DNA of 64,000 nt from Batillaria attramentaria (GCA_018292915.2 JACVVK020000441.1:212501-276500); one strand, 5' to 3'; counted from the first letter of the stretch, positions 31,276 to 42,358 are shown. Numbers and translations are program-made. The notes: generated by a model not told the origin, from the letters alone.

Positions 31276-31624
31276 CGAATGTGTTGTTTTCTTGTACCTG
31301 TTCAGCGCCTGGTTTGATTAGTTGGCTGCGCACCCCATTAATCTGTCTGTTCAGCATTCATTATCTTTGGCATCTTTGTGTACATATTCCTATGACGTGA
31401 ACGTTGTTTCGTATTACAGCAGGATTTATTGACTCTTGTTCTTTATACATTATGCTGTTGTCTTCTGATTATCGTGATTTATAGACTCTTGTTCTTTATA
31501 CATTATGCTGTTGTCTTCTGATTATTTTGTCTCCATGTAACTACCTCTTGTACTTTTTCTGATATCCTCCATACCCCAAAAGGGGCTACAGGAATAAAAT
31601 ATCTTGTATCTTGGGGAAAAAAAG

Positions 31625-31870
31625 GTTGATTTCCAGATGAAAGAGATTGACGTAATGGCCTTTTTCCTCAAATGACGTCAGTGGACCGCTTCTCTTCCTT
31701 GTTTCAGTCATATCAAACTACACGTGCTTCCCACGTTGTAGTGTCTGGCAAAAAGTGTGCCAGACAATGCCATGTGTTGTGCTCATTAGGCCGCGGGGCG
31801 CGATTGGCTGAATTCTGGGGGCTCGACCCTTCTGATTGACAGGAGTGGAGTCGAACATTATTACACCTCT
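31625..31870 (+). repeat. dispersed repeat G, copy 1
   Basis: Contains TAATGGCCTTTTTCCTCAAA, CGTTGTAGTGTCTGGCAAAA and GATTGGCTGAATTCTGGGGG; shared with 42105-42358 and, inverted, with 19570-19830. A direct repeat of about 60 bp (GACTCTTGTTCTTTATACAT) lies just before it at 31430-31525. Confidence 0.75.
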
Positions 31871-32320
31871 ACCAAGATCCGAAATCAAGTTCGTAGATGT
31901 CACTTTTTGCACGATATGGCTTTCGCGAAAAGTGTAAAACGTCTTGGGTCATACTATTGTAAAACCCTAACTTGGCGAAACATATCTGGGGGAGTTGTCA
32001 AGAAATTGCGGCCGATTCGTCCGGGTCGAAAAAGGGGAATTGGCCGAACTACCCAGCAACCTACTGCCTTAATAATACATAATAATAATATATTACACTT
32101 GTAGAGCGCAGAGTTCTGCTTAGAAAAGCACTCAATGCGCTTTTTGCTCACGCACACACACACAACATTCACACGCACACATTTATACACATCAATACAG
32201 GCGGTGGAGTTTAAACTTAAAGATTAAAGAATAGTTTGAGAAGATGTGTTTTGAGTTGTGCTTAAAACTGTAGGAGGGAAGGGACGTTTCTAAGAGAAGA
32301 TGGCAAGGAGTTCCAAACGC

Positions 32321-32345
32321 GGGGGGGGGGGGGGGGGGGGGGGGG
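32321..32345. repeat. poly-G run in CBARP intron 6
   Basis: About 25 G on the plus strand, 30 bases from the exon 6 donor. Confidence 0.9.
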
Positions 32346-32374
32346 CAGTACAACTGAAAGAACGTTGGCCTTAC

Positions 32375-32603
32375 CGCTGGGGGGTAGTGGTCGTCTCCCC
32401 CGGGCTGTTCCCCGCCCTCGGCGTGTTCCTGTAACACCCTCAGTCGCTCGTCCAGGCTGTAGCGGAAGGCAGGGGCGGTGGCCGCCCCCAGGGGAAGAGC
32501 GCGGACTGGGGCGCTGGCCGGCGCGGGGCCCAGCGAGAACTGGCGCGGTAGCTTGGTGTTGATTTTGGCGTGCTTGAGGTAATGGAAGTCCCCTTCTGTG
32601 TAC
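32375..32603 (-). CDS. CBARP: CBARP-like exon 6 (residues 279-355)
   Basis: Acceptor AACTTCACAG before 32603 supplies the single base that exon 5 needs, giving RRYTEGDFHYLKHAKINTKL. The donor CCAGCG/GTAAGG lies after 32375. The TEGDFHYLKHAK block is one of the landmarks shared with vertebrate CBARP and follows RRVSF, as it does there. The exon continues with an Ala/Pro-rich part and FRYSLDERLRVLQEHAEGGE. Confidence 0.88.
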
Positions 32604-32703
32604 CTGTGAAGTTGTGGAGAGCACAGAGATTACGGCGCAGTTTATAAAGCTGTGTAAGGGGCAAGCGCATCTGGCACGGCTAAGTTTAGTTCACTATTAC
32701 TGA

Positions 32704-32705
<2 letters not shown>

Positions 32706-32772
<67 letters not shown>
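32706..32772. repeat. (GT)n microsatellite
   Basis: About 33 GT units in CBARP intron 5. Confidence 0.95.
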
Positions 32773-32774
<2 letters not shown>

Positions 32775-33219
32775 CTCCAGAGGCGTCTTTTTGTCGCTCC
32801 GCATTTTCTATTAATAAACACGACCACGCTATTATTGCGATGTCGTCTGAACGCCTTGTCTACAGAAATAGACCAAACTGTCAAAGCTTCCTTTTTTGAG
32901 AATTCTACAAGCATGTCACGAGTGAAAGACGAAACAAGCGTGACGCTTTCACCCACCAGCGTCACGTACGCTAAAAATGTTTTCAAATCTCACGGAGATG
33001 TGTTCTGCTGTTTACTGTCTCAAAATACGCCTTACGTCATCGAAAGCGCAAGTCTTGCTTCATCTCACTTCTCTATCATCTCACCGACAAAAATCAATAT
33101 TTTCACAAAAGCACTGAACATAACAGCGAAGACATTGTGCAAGAGAATATGAATAATATTCTAAGGTTGATGACTACATGTAGGTGAGTATATATAAAAA
33201 TCAGTGACGGAGACAATGG

Positions 33220-33600
33220 TATCTCATCTAGAGGGATAAAAGGAAAATGAGTCAATGGCATCACATCCTGAAGGGGGGGGGGGGGGTATGGTCAATGAGA
33301 CAATCACATCTCATCCTGAGAGAAAAAATGATCAGTGAGACATTCGTGTCTCATCTTGATAAAGACGGTCAGTGAGACAATCGTATCTCACAGTAAGCAA
33401 AACAATGGTGTCTCATCTTGAGGGAAAGGGACAGTTAGACAATCGTATCTCAAGATCAACGAGACAAACGTATCTAATTTTGAGAAGAAACGTTAGTGAG
33501 ACAAACGTATCTCATTTTGAATAGAAAGGATAGCGAGGCAATCGTACCCCAAAGCCCTTGAGACAATAGTATCTCATCTTGAGGAAAAACCTACCAGACA
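33220..33600. repeat. diverged tandem array with GAGACAAtCGTATCTCA units
   Basis: About ten units of 30-45 bp built on (G/A)TGAGACAAxxGTATCTCATCTTGAG. Each unit contains the near-palindrome TGAGACAA...TATCTCA. Confidence 0.8.
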
Positions 33601-33651
33601 CACGTCTTATGCACACAAGAAAACTCACGAACGCTTTGAAAGATAGCCTCC

Positions 33652-34432
33652 TTACAACCTGTGCCAGATCAAAGCTACTATTTTGGGCCCCGGGAATAGC
33701 CTCTGAGCATCGTTTTCACTGCTATAGTTAACCCGAGCTATTTGCAGCCCTGTAAATGTCAACCCCTGTAGGCGGAAAGACAGTGAGAAGGCGGGGAACC
33801 TCTCTTGACGAAGGGCACACTGAGGGGTGAACTCTTCACAAGACAGGGCAGGGTGCTGTTCATTCAAAGCGAGATGAATCGACACACGACGAAATGCAAC
33901 TAATGACTGAAGGTGCCAGAGGGCCACCAGTGGTGTAAAAAGTCTACTTGCGCCCTCGGCCATAAACACTTTTGATTTGAAATCCGGTTACAGTGTTTGG
34001 AATCACAAAAGCCTCTTGTTCAAAACTACAATGCAGTAAAAAAAAAACAAAAAAAAAAACACCACCAACACCACCACCCCTCAAAACAACAACATCAACA
34101 ACAACAACAACAAGAAAGCAATAACAACCACCAAAAAAAAAAGAGAAAAAAAAAAAACCGAGAAAAAAAAAAACCCAAAAAAACCCCAACCCACAACACA
34201 AAACAAAACGAAACGAAACGTGCAAACAATAACAACCACTAAAAAACCCAACAAAACACAAAACACCCCCCCCAAAAAAAAACAAAAAAAAAACAAAAAA
34301 AAAACAACAAAACAAATAAAAACCAAAAAACAAACAACAAAAAACAAAAAAAAAAAAAAAAAAAAAACCCGGGAAGGAACGGAACGAAACGAAACGAAAC
34401 GAAACGTGCAGGGAAAAGTCTCATCTCTCTTA
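33652..34432. other. unrecognised stretch and A-rich tract in CBARP intron 5
   Basis: 33652-33969 has an open minus-strand frame of 105 codons, but it lacks splice signals in phase with the neighbours and any recognised domain. 34030-34400 is almost pure A/C. Confidence 0.45.
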
Positions 34433-34614
34433 GGCTGATGGCACTCGGGGAGTGTTTTAGTCCGAACAAACAGCGAACACGGTGTTTTCCGTGTTTCTCG
34501 TTTGACATGCGGCTACAACATTAACATGCCTCTACCCTAATATTTCCTGAGCATGTTTTGAGCTGTTCTCCATGTTTGTTCAAACCAAAAACCTCCTCCC
34601 ATGTGTCATGAACC
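34433..34614. mobile_element. MITE related to the one at 20728-20875
   Basis: Ends GGCTGATGGCACTCGGGGAG and CCCATGTGTCATGAACC; inner TTTTAGTCCGAACAAAC against GTTTGTTCAAACCAAAA. 182 bp, diverged from the other copy. Confidence 0.75.
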
Positions 34615-34990
34615 TTACCACACTCTAATTTTATAATCAAACAAGTGTTCATATTCTTGTCTCCACGTCACAACCAAACTATACAATTATATAACAGTCG
34701 ATATGTTGACAACGTTAATACTTCAGTGTGCAAGATATCCACAAACAAACCAAGTGTCACGAGGTGCAAGAACAGTAGGAGTGAGCGGGTAGTTCCATAG
34801 GGAAGACAGGTGCACAGGCATTCAGATCAGATGACGAAACCACCAGAGATCCCCAGGCTCGTGAAAGCTGTGTTTTTACCCGACCATTCTTCGCAATGCG
34901 GGCCACAAAGCACAATTTAAGTCACGGAGTAAAAGGACCTGCATTATGAAAATGAATTTACCCCCTTTTCCCTGGATTTGCTAAAAGTGC

Positions 34991-35160
34991 GGGTGGGTGG
35001 GTGGGGGTTTAACGCCCTTTTCCACCACATACGCGTGATATCAAAGACGGGGGCAAAGATGAAAAAGGCCCCCACAAATATTTGGCCCCAGCCAGGATTC
35101 GAACTAACAACCCGAGCATTGCAAGTCCAACGCTCTACCATTTGGCCATTCCGGCTCCCC
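34991..35160 (-). repeat. SINE family A, copy A18, with TSD
   Basis: 12-bp duplication TGCTAAAAGTGC (34979-34990 and 35161-35172). It inserted at the left edge of dispersed repeat E. Confidence 0.92.
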
Positions 35161-35164
35161 TGCT

Positions 35165-35800
35165 AAAAGTGCATTTGACCCCTGATTTTAGTTTTTGGAG
35201 AAAAGAGGGATGTTAGATGTGTTCAAAAATGGCAGCTTTGATTTGAGGGGTGACTTATTTTTGACCATATCCTTGGGCGTGTGCCAGGGCATGAACAACG
35301 GAGTGGACAGGTTTGTGTATGGGGTTGGGCAGGACGCTGCCTCAGTAGACTATGAAAATTACGTTGTCGGGGCTTGATTTTTGGCATGCAGCTTGTGCAC
35401 ATGTTTTGCTTCTGGAAACCCTTGTCTGTTTTGGTTGGGAAATCTGTTTCCAAGGACGTGAGTGAGTGAGTGAGTTTTTAGGGCTTAAAGCCGCGCAAGC
35501 CACAAAGAATAATTCGCGGCTGAGTGTGCCTGCACTACATGAAAAAAACAAAACAAAAATGTAACGTTGGACAAAGGATGCAAACTGGTCTACAGGGCAA
35601 TATAAACCTAGGACACGCAGGAGACCTTCATGCTAATTTATCGAACTCCCGGTTACAAAAAAGCGTAGAAAACTTCCCAGGACGTGTGCTGCCGGACATT
35701 TGTAGGAGCCAAAGAGTAGCAATAAACTATATTCTGTGACCTGCATGCAAACAGTACAGTCTTTCACGAACTTCGGATATCCGGTGGCTTAATCTCTGGA
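35165..35800 (+). repeat. dispersed repeat E, copy 1, split by family D
   Basis: Homologous to 50805-51275: AAAAGTGCATTTGA, ATATCCTTGGGC, CAGTAGACTAT, GGAAACCCTTGTCTGTTTTG, then TATTCTGTGACC(T/G)GCATG. The family D insertion at 35461-35678 interrupts it; the second copy is uninterrupted and serves as the empty-site comparison. Confidence 0.75.
35461..35678 (-). mobile_element. family D retroposon, copy 1
   Basis: 218 bp flanked by AGGACGTG (35453-35460 and 35679-35686). Ends with TTTAGGGCTTAAAGCCGCGC on the plus strand. The other side has a GGGAGTTCGATAAATT stretch on the minus strand, box B-like. Other copies are at 43612-43790 and 56850-56905. Confidence 0.7.
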
Positions 35801-35869
35801 ACAAAACGCCCATGGATTGGTGCAAGAGCGGAAGGCCACAAATAGGATGATGACGGCAGAGTTGCGTGA

Positions 35870-36125
35870 CGAGTCATGTGAAGATTCGTGTGAAGGGTCA
35901 TGTGAAGAGTTACGTGAGATGTAATGTGAGAGGTCATGTGAAGAGTCGTGTGAAGAGTCACATGAAGCGTTGTGTGAAGGGTCATATGAAGAGTTAGGTG
36001 AAATGTAATGTGAGAGGTCATGTGAAGAGTCGTGTGAAGATTCGTGTGAAGGGCCATATGAAGAGTTAATAGAAATGCAATGTGAGAAGTCATGTGAAGA
36101 GTCATATGAAGCGTTGTGTGAAAGT
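35870..36125. repeat. 12-bp-based minisatellite
   Basis: Units of GTCATGTGAAGA type, with higher-order spacing in multiples of 12 (GAGTTA marks at 35907, 35991 and 36063). A second, related 12-bp array (AAGGTCAAGGTG) lies at 36357-36425, 135 bases from the exon 5 donor. Confidence 0.85.
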
Positions 36126-36559
36126 TTTACGAACCGTCTACCACCCAAATTCACACACATGAACTGTGGGGAGCTAGCAGCTGCAAGAAGTGTAGTAGAG
36201 GTGAAGATGAAGATCGAGAAACAAATGAGCAGGATCCAGGACTGTACTTTCAGTCTCCCAGAGACACGCGGTGGCCTGCCCAAGCTGTCTATCGAAAATT
36301 CAAATGACAGCGGGACCCCCCTTCAGCCAGCGGTGAAGAGTACAGTTTGGGAGAAGGTCAAGGTGAAGTCAAGGTGAAGGTCATGGCGAAGGTCATGGTG
36401 AAGGTCAAGGTGAAGGTCAAGGTCAGGATGAACTGACAAGGCACGTGGCACGCGGGTGGGATTTTGAATGGTGGTGAGTGTGGTTTGTGCTGGGTGGAGG
36501 TGGTGGGGGTGGGGGTGGGAGTGAGGGGGGGGGGGGAGTGAGGGACCCAGTAGGCCGAC

Positions 36560-36866
36560 CTTCTGTTTGTCCGGTGCGAGTTTCTGGAGTGCGCGGAGTC
36601 AGTGGAGTGTAGTCGCGGAAGGTTGTCCAACTGGAACGATACTCGCCTGCTGCCCGGCCCCCCGCCTCCTCCTCCTCCTCCACTCTCGCCTCTCTGGTGG
36701 TGGTGGGGGCTTGTCCGCGGTGAGGACCCCCTCCCCTCCTCGTCACCTCCCTCCTCGTCCCCCGGGAAGGCCGCCCCTGCCCCCGGGAGATGCTCGCTGC
36801 TGTCCGACAGTCGGGTGGTCTTGTCCGGCATCAGAATGTCCTCTGCTTGGTGGTCATACACGTGAT
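36560..36866 (-). CDS. CBARP: CBARP-like exon 5 (residues 177-278)
   Basis: Acceptor GTCTGTCTCCAG before 36866; the joined codon gives DHVYDHQAEDILMPDKTTRL. It continues with an acidic and Pro/His/Gly-rich linker and GSRRVSFQLDNLPRLHSTDS. The donor AGAAG/GTCGGC (after 36560) is imperfect but gives the phase exon 6 requires. RRVSF corresponds to the RRVSF block just after the membrane helix region of vertebrate CBARP. Confidence 0.85.
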
Positions 36867-37594
36867 CTGGAGACAGACGAAAAGGATTTCTTTTTTAAAT
36901 CGGGGAGTTTCTTAGCAACCACGCCCACAAAAGACTATAACGTTGCACGTGTCCTAACGATACCAAACAATTGTAGCTCAGTAGCTCAGATGTATCAATT
37001 GAGATTAGAAAGTTTAAGTAGCAGATCTTATAGTTCTACTTTGAAAAGCTGGAGTTTCTGAGGGAAGGACGTTCTTCTGTAAGGTGGATGTTTGAAAATG
37101 ACTACAAACCGGTTTCTACAAGCCGGTTTCAACGACCCGGTTTTGCGCGCGAAATTAACGGTTCGCACCATCTCCAATCTCAAAAGACGATTCTTGTTCG
37201 TCAGTGGAGAATACTCCGGGTATCGAGACATGCTATTCTCTACATAATTATGGTACAGTGTATTACAATTATTCTCGGCGGTCACCCCAAAATCCGGAAC
37301 GTTTCGCTCGCTGATTTTGCTCATCCGGACAATTAAGTTTTGGAAAGTTCTCAATCCGGAAAATTTTATTTTGGAAAGTTCTCAATCCGGAAATTTTAAT
37401 TATGGAAACATCTCAATACGAAAAATCTAATTTTTGAAAGTTCTCAGTCCGGAGTGTTCCGGAAAATTGGCACCCCTCCAGTTACATTACAGGAAATAAA
37501 CAAAAGAAAGAAAGAACGAAAAAAAACCAAAAACCAAACAAAAAAACCCTCCGTCAAGAAAGAAAGAAAGACATACGGAAAGTCTGGAATAATA
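36867..37594. other. CBARP intron 4, part: short degenerate repeats
   Basis: 37310-37450 holds about four units of TCAATCCGGAAAxTTTxATTxTGGAAAGTTC. 37495-37570 is A-rich. No other feature. Confidence 0.5.
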
Positions 37595-38344
37595 CAGTCG
37601 AACACGTTTAAGTCGAATTCGCAGGGGAAATGGATTTTTGTTCGACTTATCCGAAGTTTGACTTATCCGTGACGACGGATAAGGTCGAATTTCGACTCTA
37701 GCTTCGAGTTAAGCGAGTTGCACCTTTTCACCCCCCCCCCCCCCCCCCCGATTCGGTTTGGAAACTGAAATGTATTTTGCCTGGTCAACATGAGCTTACT
37801 GCTGCTGCGTTGGTATAGTTCGCCCCCTTGTGTCATTTGCACCTGCTGTAAATGCACTGCGACCGTCTGAACAACATAGCGATTGCACCATTACCACAAG
37901 GTAACCCCAACCCTAAATCTAAACCTAACCTTAAACCGATCTAAGCAGGCGAACTCTACTAAATGAGTGTGGATGCGTTTGAATAGTTTGCCCAGAACGG
38001 CCCAGGGGTGCGAACTATACAGAGCCTTACTGCTAGGATTTGTTATATTCAATACGCTCGTGTAAGCTGCCATGTCATCGAATCTCCGCAGCTATTTTGT
38101 TCACTTTGAGTTCACTTTCAGTTCATAGTACTGGCTTGGTCTTACCATAGTCACACATGCAATGCAGAGGAAGGAGAAAGCCAAGGTTTTTTTTTCTTTT
38201 TCTGATGGCTGTTTCGTTCTGACATGAAAGCTGCCTGGTACCAAACGGTGATACGTTTCCAGGTTATGTCTTCTCTTCTTTTCTAGTTTCACTCTTATTC
38301 TGCTTGTAAGATTAACAGCGTCATCTGTGCGTGCGCGCGCGCGC

Positions 38345-38377
<33 letters not shown>

Positions 38378-38485
38378 CGCGCGCGTTCGCAGTCATATGA
38401 TCGCATGTGCTCAATAAATTTTAGTGCAACGTCATATAAACACACGCAGTCAAATAGCAGAAAGATTCAACTCTAACCGGCAGAC

Positions 38486-38549
<64 letters not shown>

Positions 38550-39660
38550 TTCACACACCAGGAATAACTCACTGCTTACCTTCCGAATCCGACGGCAAAT
38601 CACCTTCTTAACACTGGCAACAGAAAACCTCAGAGATCAGGGGCACAGGGTCAGATCTCACGCCTAGCTCTCTTCTTGCACGTGTTTCTCGCCAATTTCG
38701 TGTTCTACCACCCAAGTAACCAGCCCTAAGGCCCGCGGGACACATAACACCGTCAAACCTGTACTTGCACGGAAAATGTAAAATCTCCGTGCAAGCCGTG
38801 TTTTGGCGCTGAAGCTTCAGAAGGACAAAAAGAAATTCCCGTGCCAGCGACTGGTACGACTTATCCGAGGCTAAAGGCCGTTCTTAACCGGGCAGACTTT
38901 TGGTTCGCGAACTAGGTTCGGAGAGTACGGCGAACTAGGTTCGCGCACGTTGTTTCTTAACCGACCAAATACTTGTGCGGAAACCCTGGTTCGAAAGGTT
39001 CGGCGAACTAGGTTCGAGGACTGCATAGCGTGTCGTGGGAACCCTCGCGATCCTTTTGCCGATCCTGCGCTCTGATTGGTTGCTCGGGGAGAGCTGTTGT
39101 GCGCATGTACAAACTTGAGGAAAATGGCGGACGGCATCGCGGCTATCGACTCACTTCACATTTCCCTCTCTTGCGCTCTTTTCCTCTTATCTCCTCTTCC
39201 TCGGCTTCCAAGAGTTCACTCAAAACGATAACTACCGCAAATGCCTGGTCGTCTCGATCTACGAAGGCGGCCATTTTGGTTGTTTACGATTGTCTCAACT
39301 TCCGAGTCCGCCTTGTTCGGGCGATGACGTATGCATATCATTAACGGTCGGTTAAGAAAGAGAACTAGTCCGGCCGAACCTCTGGAACTATGTACGTGTG
39401 TGCGCTTGCCCTGTTCGTATACAATACACAGTTCGCCGAACAAGTTCGCCAGACTGGTGGTTCGCCCGGTTAAGAACGGCCTTAAAATTGCAGATTTCGT
39501 GTGACATAACCGAGTTTTGACTTATCCGTTTTTGAGTACTCGTTCGACTTATCCGTGGAAAATTTAGTCATACAAAGAGGAAGTTTGGCCGGGAAAAACT
39601 TTTTGCTTCGACGTATCCGAAGTTCGACTTAAGCGTGTTTGACTTAAGCGTATGGGTCTG
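37595..39660. mobile_element. 2.07-kb pogo/Tc1-mariner-type non-autonomous element
   Basis: TA dinucleotides flank both ends (37593-37594 and 39661-39662). The ends start CAGTCGAACACGTTTAAGTC and, on the other strand, CAGACCCATACGCTTAAGTC, followed on both sides by TTCGACTTATCCGAAG-type subterminal repeats. No transposase frame was recognised. The interior holds repeat K (inverse), GC/GT and CT/CA microsatellites and a nested MITE. Confidence 0.78.
38875..39482. mobile_element. 608-bp Harbinger-like MITE nested in the pogo-type element
   Basis: The inverted ends AGGCCGTTCTTAACCGGGC / GCCCGGTTAAGAACGGCCT are exact, with a TAA duplication on both sides. The subterminal parts repeat GGTTCGCGAACTAGGTTCG-like motifs. 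TAA duplication fits PIF/Harbinger. Removing it leaves ...CCGAGGC(TAA)AATTGCAGATTTCG of the host element. Confidence 0.82.
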
Positions 39661-39680
39661 TACTATGGACAATCACAAGG

Positions 39681-39851
39681 GTGGGTGGGGGTCTGGGAGT
39701 TTTAACGTCCTTTTCCACCAAGTATGGGTGATATCAAAGACGGGGCAACGAGAGAATGCCCAGCACAAACATTTGGCCCCAGCCGGGATTCGAACTCACG
39801 ATCCGAGCATTGAAAGTCCAACGCTCTACCATTCGGCTATAACGGCTCCCC
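39681..39851 (-). repeat. SINE family A, copy A19
   Basis: Near-complete, starting just after the pogo-type element. The flanks GGACAATCACAAGG and GGACAAATACATGAGAGG look like a decayed target-site duplication. Confidence 0.85.
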
Positions 39852-39940
39852 GGACAAATACATGAGAGGAAACAAGGACTAAAAAGAAATACAGAGCGAC
39901 GCAAGGGTAACGTATAAACTATAGAGGGAAGAAAGAAAGC

Positions 39941-40205
39941 GGTGGTCTTGCGCCACTGAACGGCCGTCACCAAAGTCACGGCGATGAAGCGCGGGTTCGA
40001 GCCCAGGTCGAGCTTGTGATATGCAATACCGGTATTTCCTGGCTACCGGGCTGCTCATCGGGGGTTTCTCTCCGGGTTATCCGGCTTTCCTCCCCCCAGC
40101 AAAATTGTAAAAAATATACGATAGGTATCGGGTGGCGCTGCACCGCGGCGACGCGCTTCCGCCCCGGGGAAGCAGCCCGAATTTCCCGAAAGGGGTAATA
40201 CAGTT
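39941..40205 (+). repeat. SINE family B, copy 2
   Basis: From GGTGGTCTTGCGCCACTGAA through CGGGGGTTTCTCTCCGGGTT to CGAATTTCCCGAAAGGGGTA. The first part of the tRNA head is reduced. Its A-rich tail passes into the AAGAAAGC array. Confidence 0.85.
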
Positions 40206-40755
40206 TAAAAAAGAGAGCGAGAAAGCAAACAAGAAAGCAAACAAGAAAGCAAGCAAGAAAGAAAACAAGAAAGCAAGCAAAAAAGCAAGAAGGCAAGAAA
40301 GCAAGAAGGCGAGAAAGCTGGCAAGAAAGCTGGCTAGAAAGCAAACAAGAAAGCAAGCAAGAAGGCAAGAAAGCAAGAAAGCAGGCAAGAAAGAAAACAA
40401 GAAAGCAAGAAAGAAAGCAAGCAAGAAGGCAAGAAAGCAAGAAAGCTGGCTAGAAAGCAAACAAGAAAGCAAGCAAGAAGGCAAGAAAGCAAGAAAGCAG
40501 GCAAGAAAGAAAGCAAGAAAGAAAGCAAGCAAGAAGGCAAGAAAGCAGGCAAGAAAGAAAACAAGAAAGCAAGCAAGAAAGCAAACAAGACAGCAAGCAA
40601 GAAGGCAAGCAAGACGGCAAGAAAGCAAGAAAGAAAGCAAGAAAGAAAACACGAAAGCAAGCAAGAAGGCGAGAAAGCAGGCAAGACAGAAAACAAGACA
40701 GCAAGCAAGAAAGCAAACAAGAAAGCAAGAGAGAAAATACAAAGAAAGCAAGAAA
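40206..40755. repeat. (GCAAGAAA)-based array, 550 bp
   Basis: Units of AAGAAAGCAAGC and AAGAAGGC with higher-order copies. Almost pure purine on the plus strand. It ends directly at the exon 4 donor of the CBARP-like gene and probably expanded from the tail of SINE B2. The open Lys/Ala/Arg frame on the plus strand and the Leu/Phe/Cys frames on the minus strand are compositional. Confidence 0.92.
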
Positions 40756-40756
40756 C

Positions 40757-40827
40757 CTTTGTCGTAGCTGTTGCGCAGCTGTGTCCTTTCACTGGCCTCC
40801 TCGCTCTCGTCACGTCGTCCTCGGTTT
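40757..40827 (-). CDS. CBARP: CBARP-like exon 4 (residues 153-176)
   Basis: A 71-base exon; acceptor TTTTTGTCCACAG before 40827, donor AAAG/GTTTCT after 40757. Reads NRGRRDESEEASERTQLRNS YDK and joins both neighbours in phase (1+69+1 bases). The donor is followed at once by the purine/pyrimidine array. Confidence 0.82.
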
Positions 40828-41094
40828 CTGTGGACAAAAATAATGACCGCCACATCAGTGACGTCCGTATTGATCTGGGGACGGCAGCACGAGACAACCC
40901 CCCCAGGCTTCACCGTGTCACACAAACATACTCTACATGGATCTCGCGAGAAAGTAGATCATTAGATTCTAATGTCAAAGGCAGATATCCACGTCATATT
41001 ATGATATAGACTACAAAATATTTATGGGCATTTTTTTTTTTAAATTTGAGTTCGGGATTTTTACTCGTACAATGTAGGACATGACAGACAGTCA

Positions 41095-41320
41095 GTATTT
41101 TTTTTTTGTTTCTGCCCCATCTCTTTGCCTGCTCCAGTGGTATTCCTCTAAGGTCATGGGTGGAGTGTATGGGAGGGCTCGGAAGCTGCAACAATTTTCG
41201 TTATGCATAATGATGATGACGAGGAGGAGAATGATATAATGATGATATGGCGGTCCATGTGGTTTGAGAATGCGTGACAGGGACGCACCCCACGCTCAGA
41301 CAGTAATCTTGTGTTAGTCG
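41095..41320 (+). repeat. dispersed repeat F, copy 1
   Basis: GGTCATGGGTGGA, GAGGGCTCGGAAGCTG, CAATTTT, TATGCATAATGATGATG and GGTCCATGTGGTTTG blocks match 47330-47470, inside the P-like element. Confidence 0.7.
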
Positions 41321-41434
41321 GCTTCCCCTTTTGAAGGAAAGGGGAGAATGGGGAGGAGGGGAGAGGGGGGTGGTAAGGAGGGAGAGTCCGAATTTCCCTC
41401 CACACGGCAATGGGACTACAAGATAGAGAAATAC

Positions 41435-41581
41435 CTGATGTCGAGCGGTTTGCGAGGACTAAGGGGAATGCCGTCCACAGAGGCACTGCTGGGTTCCGAG
41501 AACACGTCCGAGTTGATGGTCTCGTAACGCTGAAGCATGCGCACTGCGCGCCCACTTTCCCTTCCGCCATCACGCAGAGAT
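41435..41581 (-). CDS. CBARP: CBARP-like exon 3 (residues 104-152)
   Basis: Acceptor TTCCTGTGCAG before 41581, donor ATCAG/GTATTT after 41435. Reads RSLRDGGRESGRAVRMLQRY, ETINSDVFSEPSSASVDGIP, LSPRKPLDIR. It lies just inside the membrane; YETINSDVF has the look of a Tyr-based sorting or phosphorylation site, but that is inference. Confidence 0.85.
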
Positions 41582-41689
41582 CTGCACAGGAACCGGAAAC
41601 TGCGTCACATAACAGTTGCGCGTCTTAAAAAAAAAATCCAAACAATCAAATAAAAAACAAACAAAGTACGTTTCATATTTAATCTGCTT

Positions 41690-42000
41690 TTTTGGGTGGT
41701 GTGGTGGGGGGGGGGGGGGGAGAGGGGGGTGGCGCGGGGGGGGGGGGGGGGGGGTCTGACGGTGGAGGGTAGTACAACAAACGATCATCCCACGTTTTTG
41801 AGTCTTTTTTCGGTTTTGACTGTGAATGCGAAAATCGGGCAAGACTCCTTGGCGGCTCTTGTTACAGCAAGCACGAGTATAATCAAAATGCAAAGCTCCC
41901 AACAATCCAATTTTAAATCCTTGCAGACATTAATTAATTACGATTTTTTTTTTTTAGTCAGCCCACTGGTGCACAACCCTAAACTTACTCGGTAGAAATA
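41690..42000 (+). repeat. G-runs and dispersed repeat L, copy 1
   Basis: 41706-41755 has two G-rich runs. 41835-42000 (CTTGGCGGCTCTTGTTACAG, CACGAGTATAAT, CACAACCCTAAACTTACTCG) is shared with 51720-51900 and 52195-52360. Confidence 0.7.
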
Positions 42001-42104
42001 GGCGACTCCACTTGACAAGCCCCGAGGCCAAAGCCCCGCCCATTTCCTCTGCCATCCATTGGCAAAACACAGTACGTCCATGACGTCACTTTATTGGAAT
42101 AAGG

Positions 42105-42358
42105 GCTTATTTCAAAACGAAAGACACTGAGGTAATGGCCTTTGTTTTACTCAAATGACGTCAATGGACTTACTGCTTTCTTTCCCTGTTTCAGTCATAT
42201 AAAACTACATGTGCTTCCCTCGTTGTAGTGTCTGGCAAAACGTTAGCCAGACCATGCCATGTGTCTGTTGACCATTGTGTTGTGCTCATTCTGCCGCGGG
42301 ACGTGATTGGCTGAAATTCTGGGGGCTCGGCCCTTTTGAATGACAGGAATGGGATCAA
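42105..42358 (+). repeat. dispersed repeat G, copy 2
   Basis: GAGGTAATGGCCTTTGTTTT, CGTTGTAGTGTCTGGCAAAA, GTTGTGCTCATTCTGCCGCG and GGGGGCTCGGCCCTTTTGAA as in copy 1 at 31625. It sits in CBARP intron 2. Confidence 0.75.

Noticed and set aside
34081..34508. Phe/Val-rich minus-strand frames
   Set aside because: Antisense of an A/C-rich low-complexity tract.
36423..36861. Continuation of CBARP exon 5 past 36560 to a stop at 36358
   Set aside because: The extension is Pro/Thr low complexity (36480-36540 G-run), and ending the exon at the GT after 36560 gives an exact phase match and the conserved RRYTEGDF join to exon 6.
38333..38387. Alternating GC/GT tract as a functional Z-DNA element
   Set aside because: It is an ordinary microsatellite inside a transposable element; nothing supports a function.
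40077..40925. 282-codon minus-strand frame rich in Leu/Cys/Phe/Ala, and a Lys/Ala/Arg plus-strand frame
   Set aside because: Produced by the GCAAGAAA array; it only overlaps the real 71-base CBARP exon by chance.
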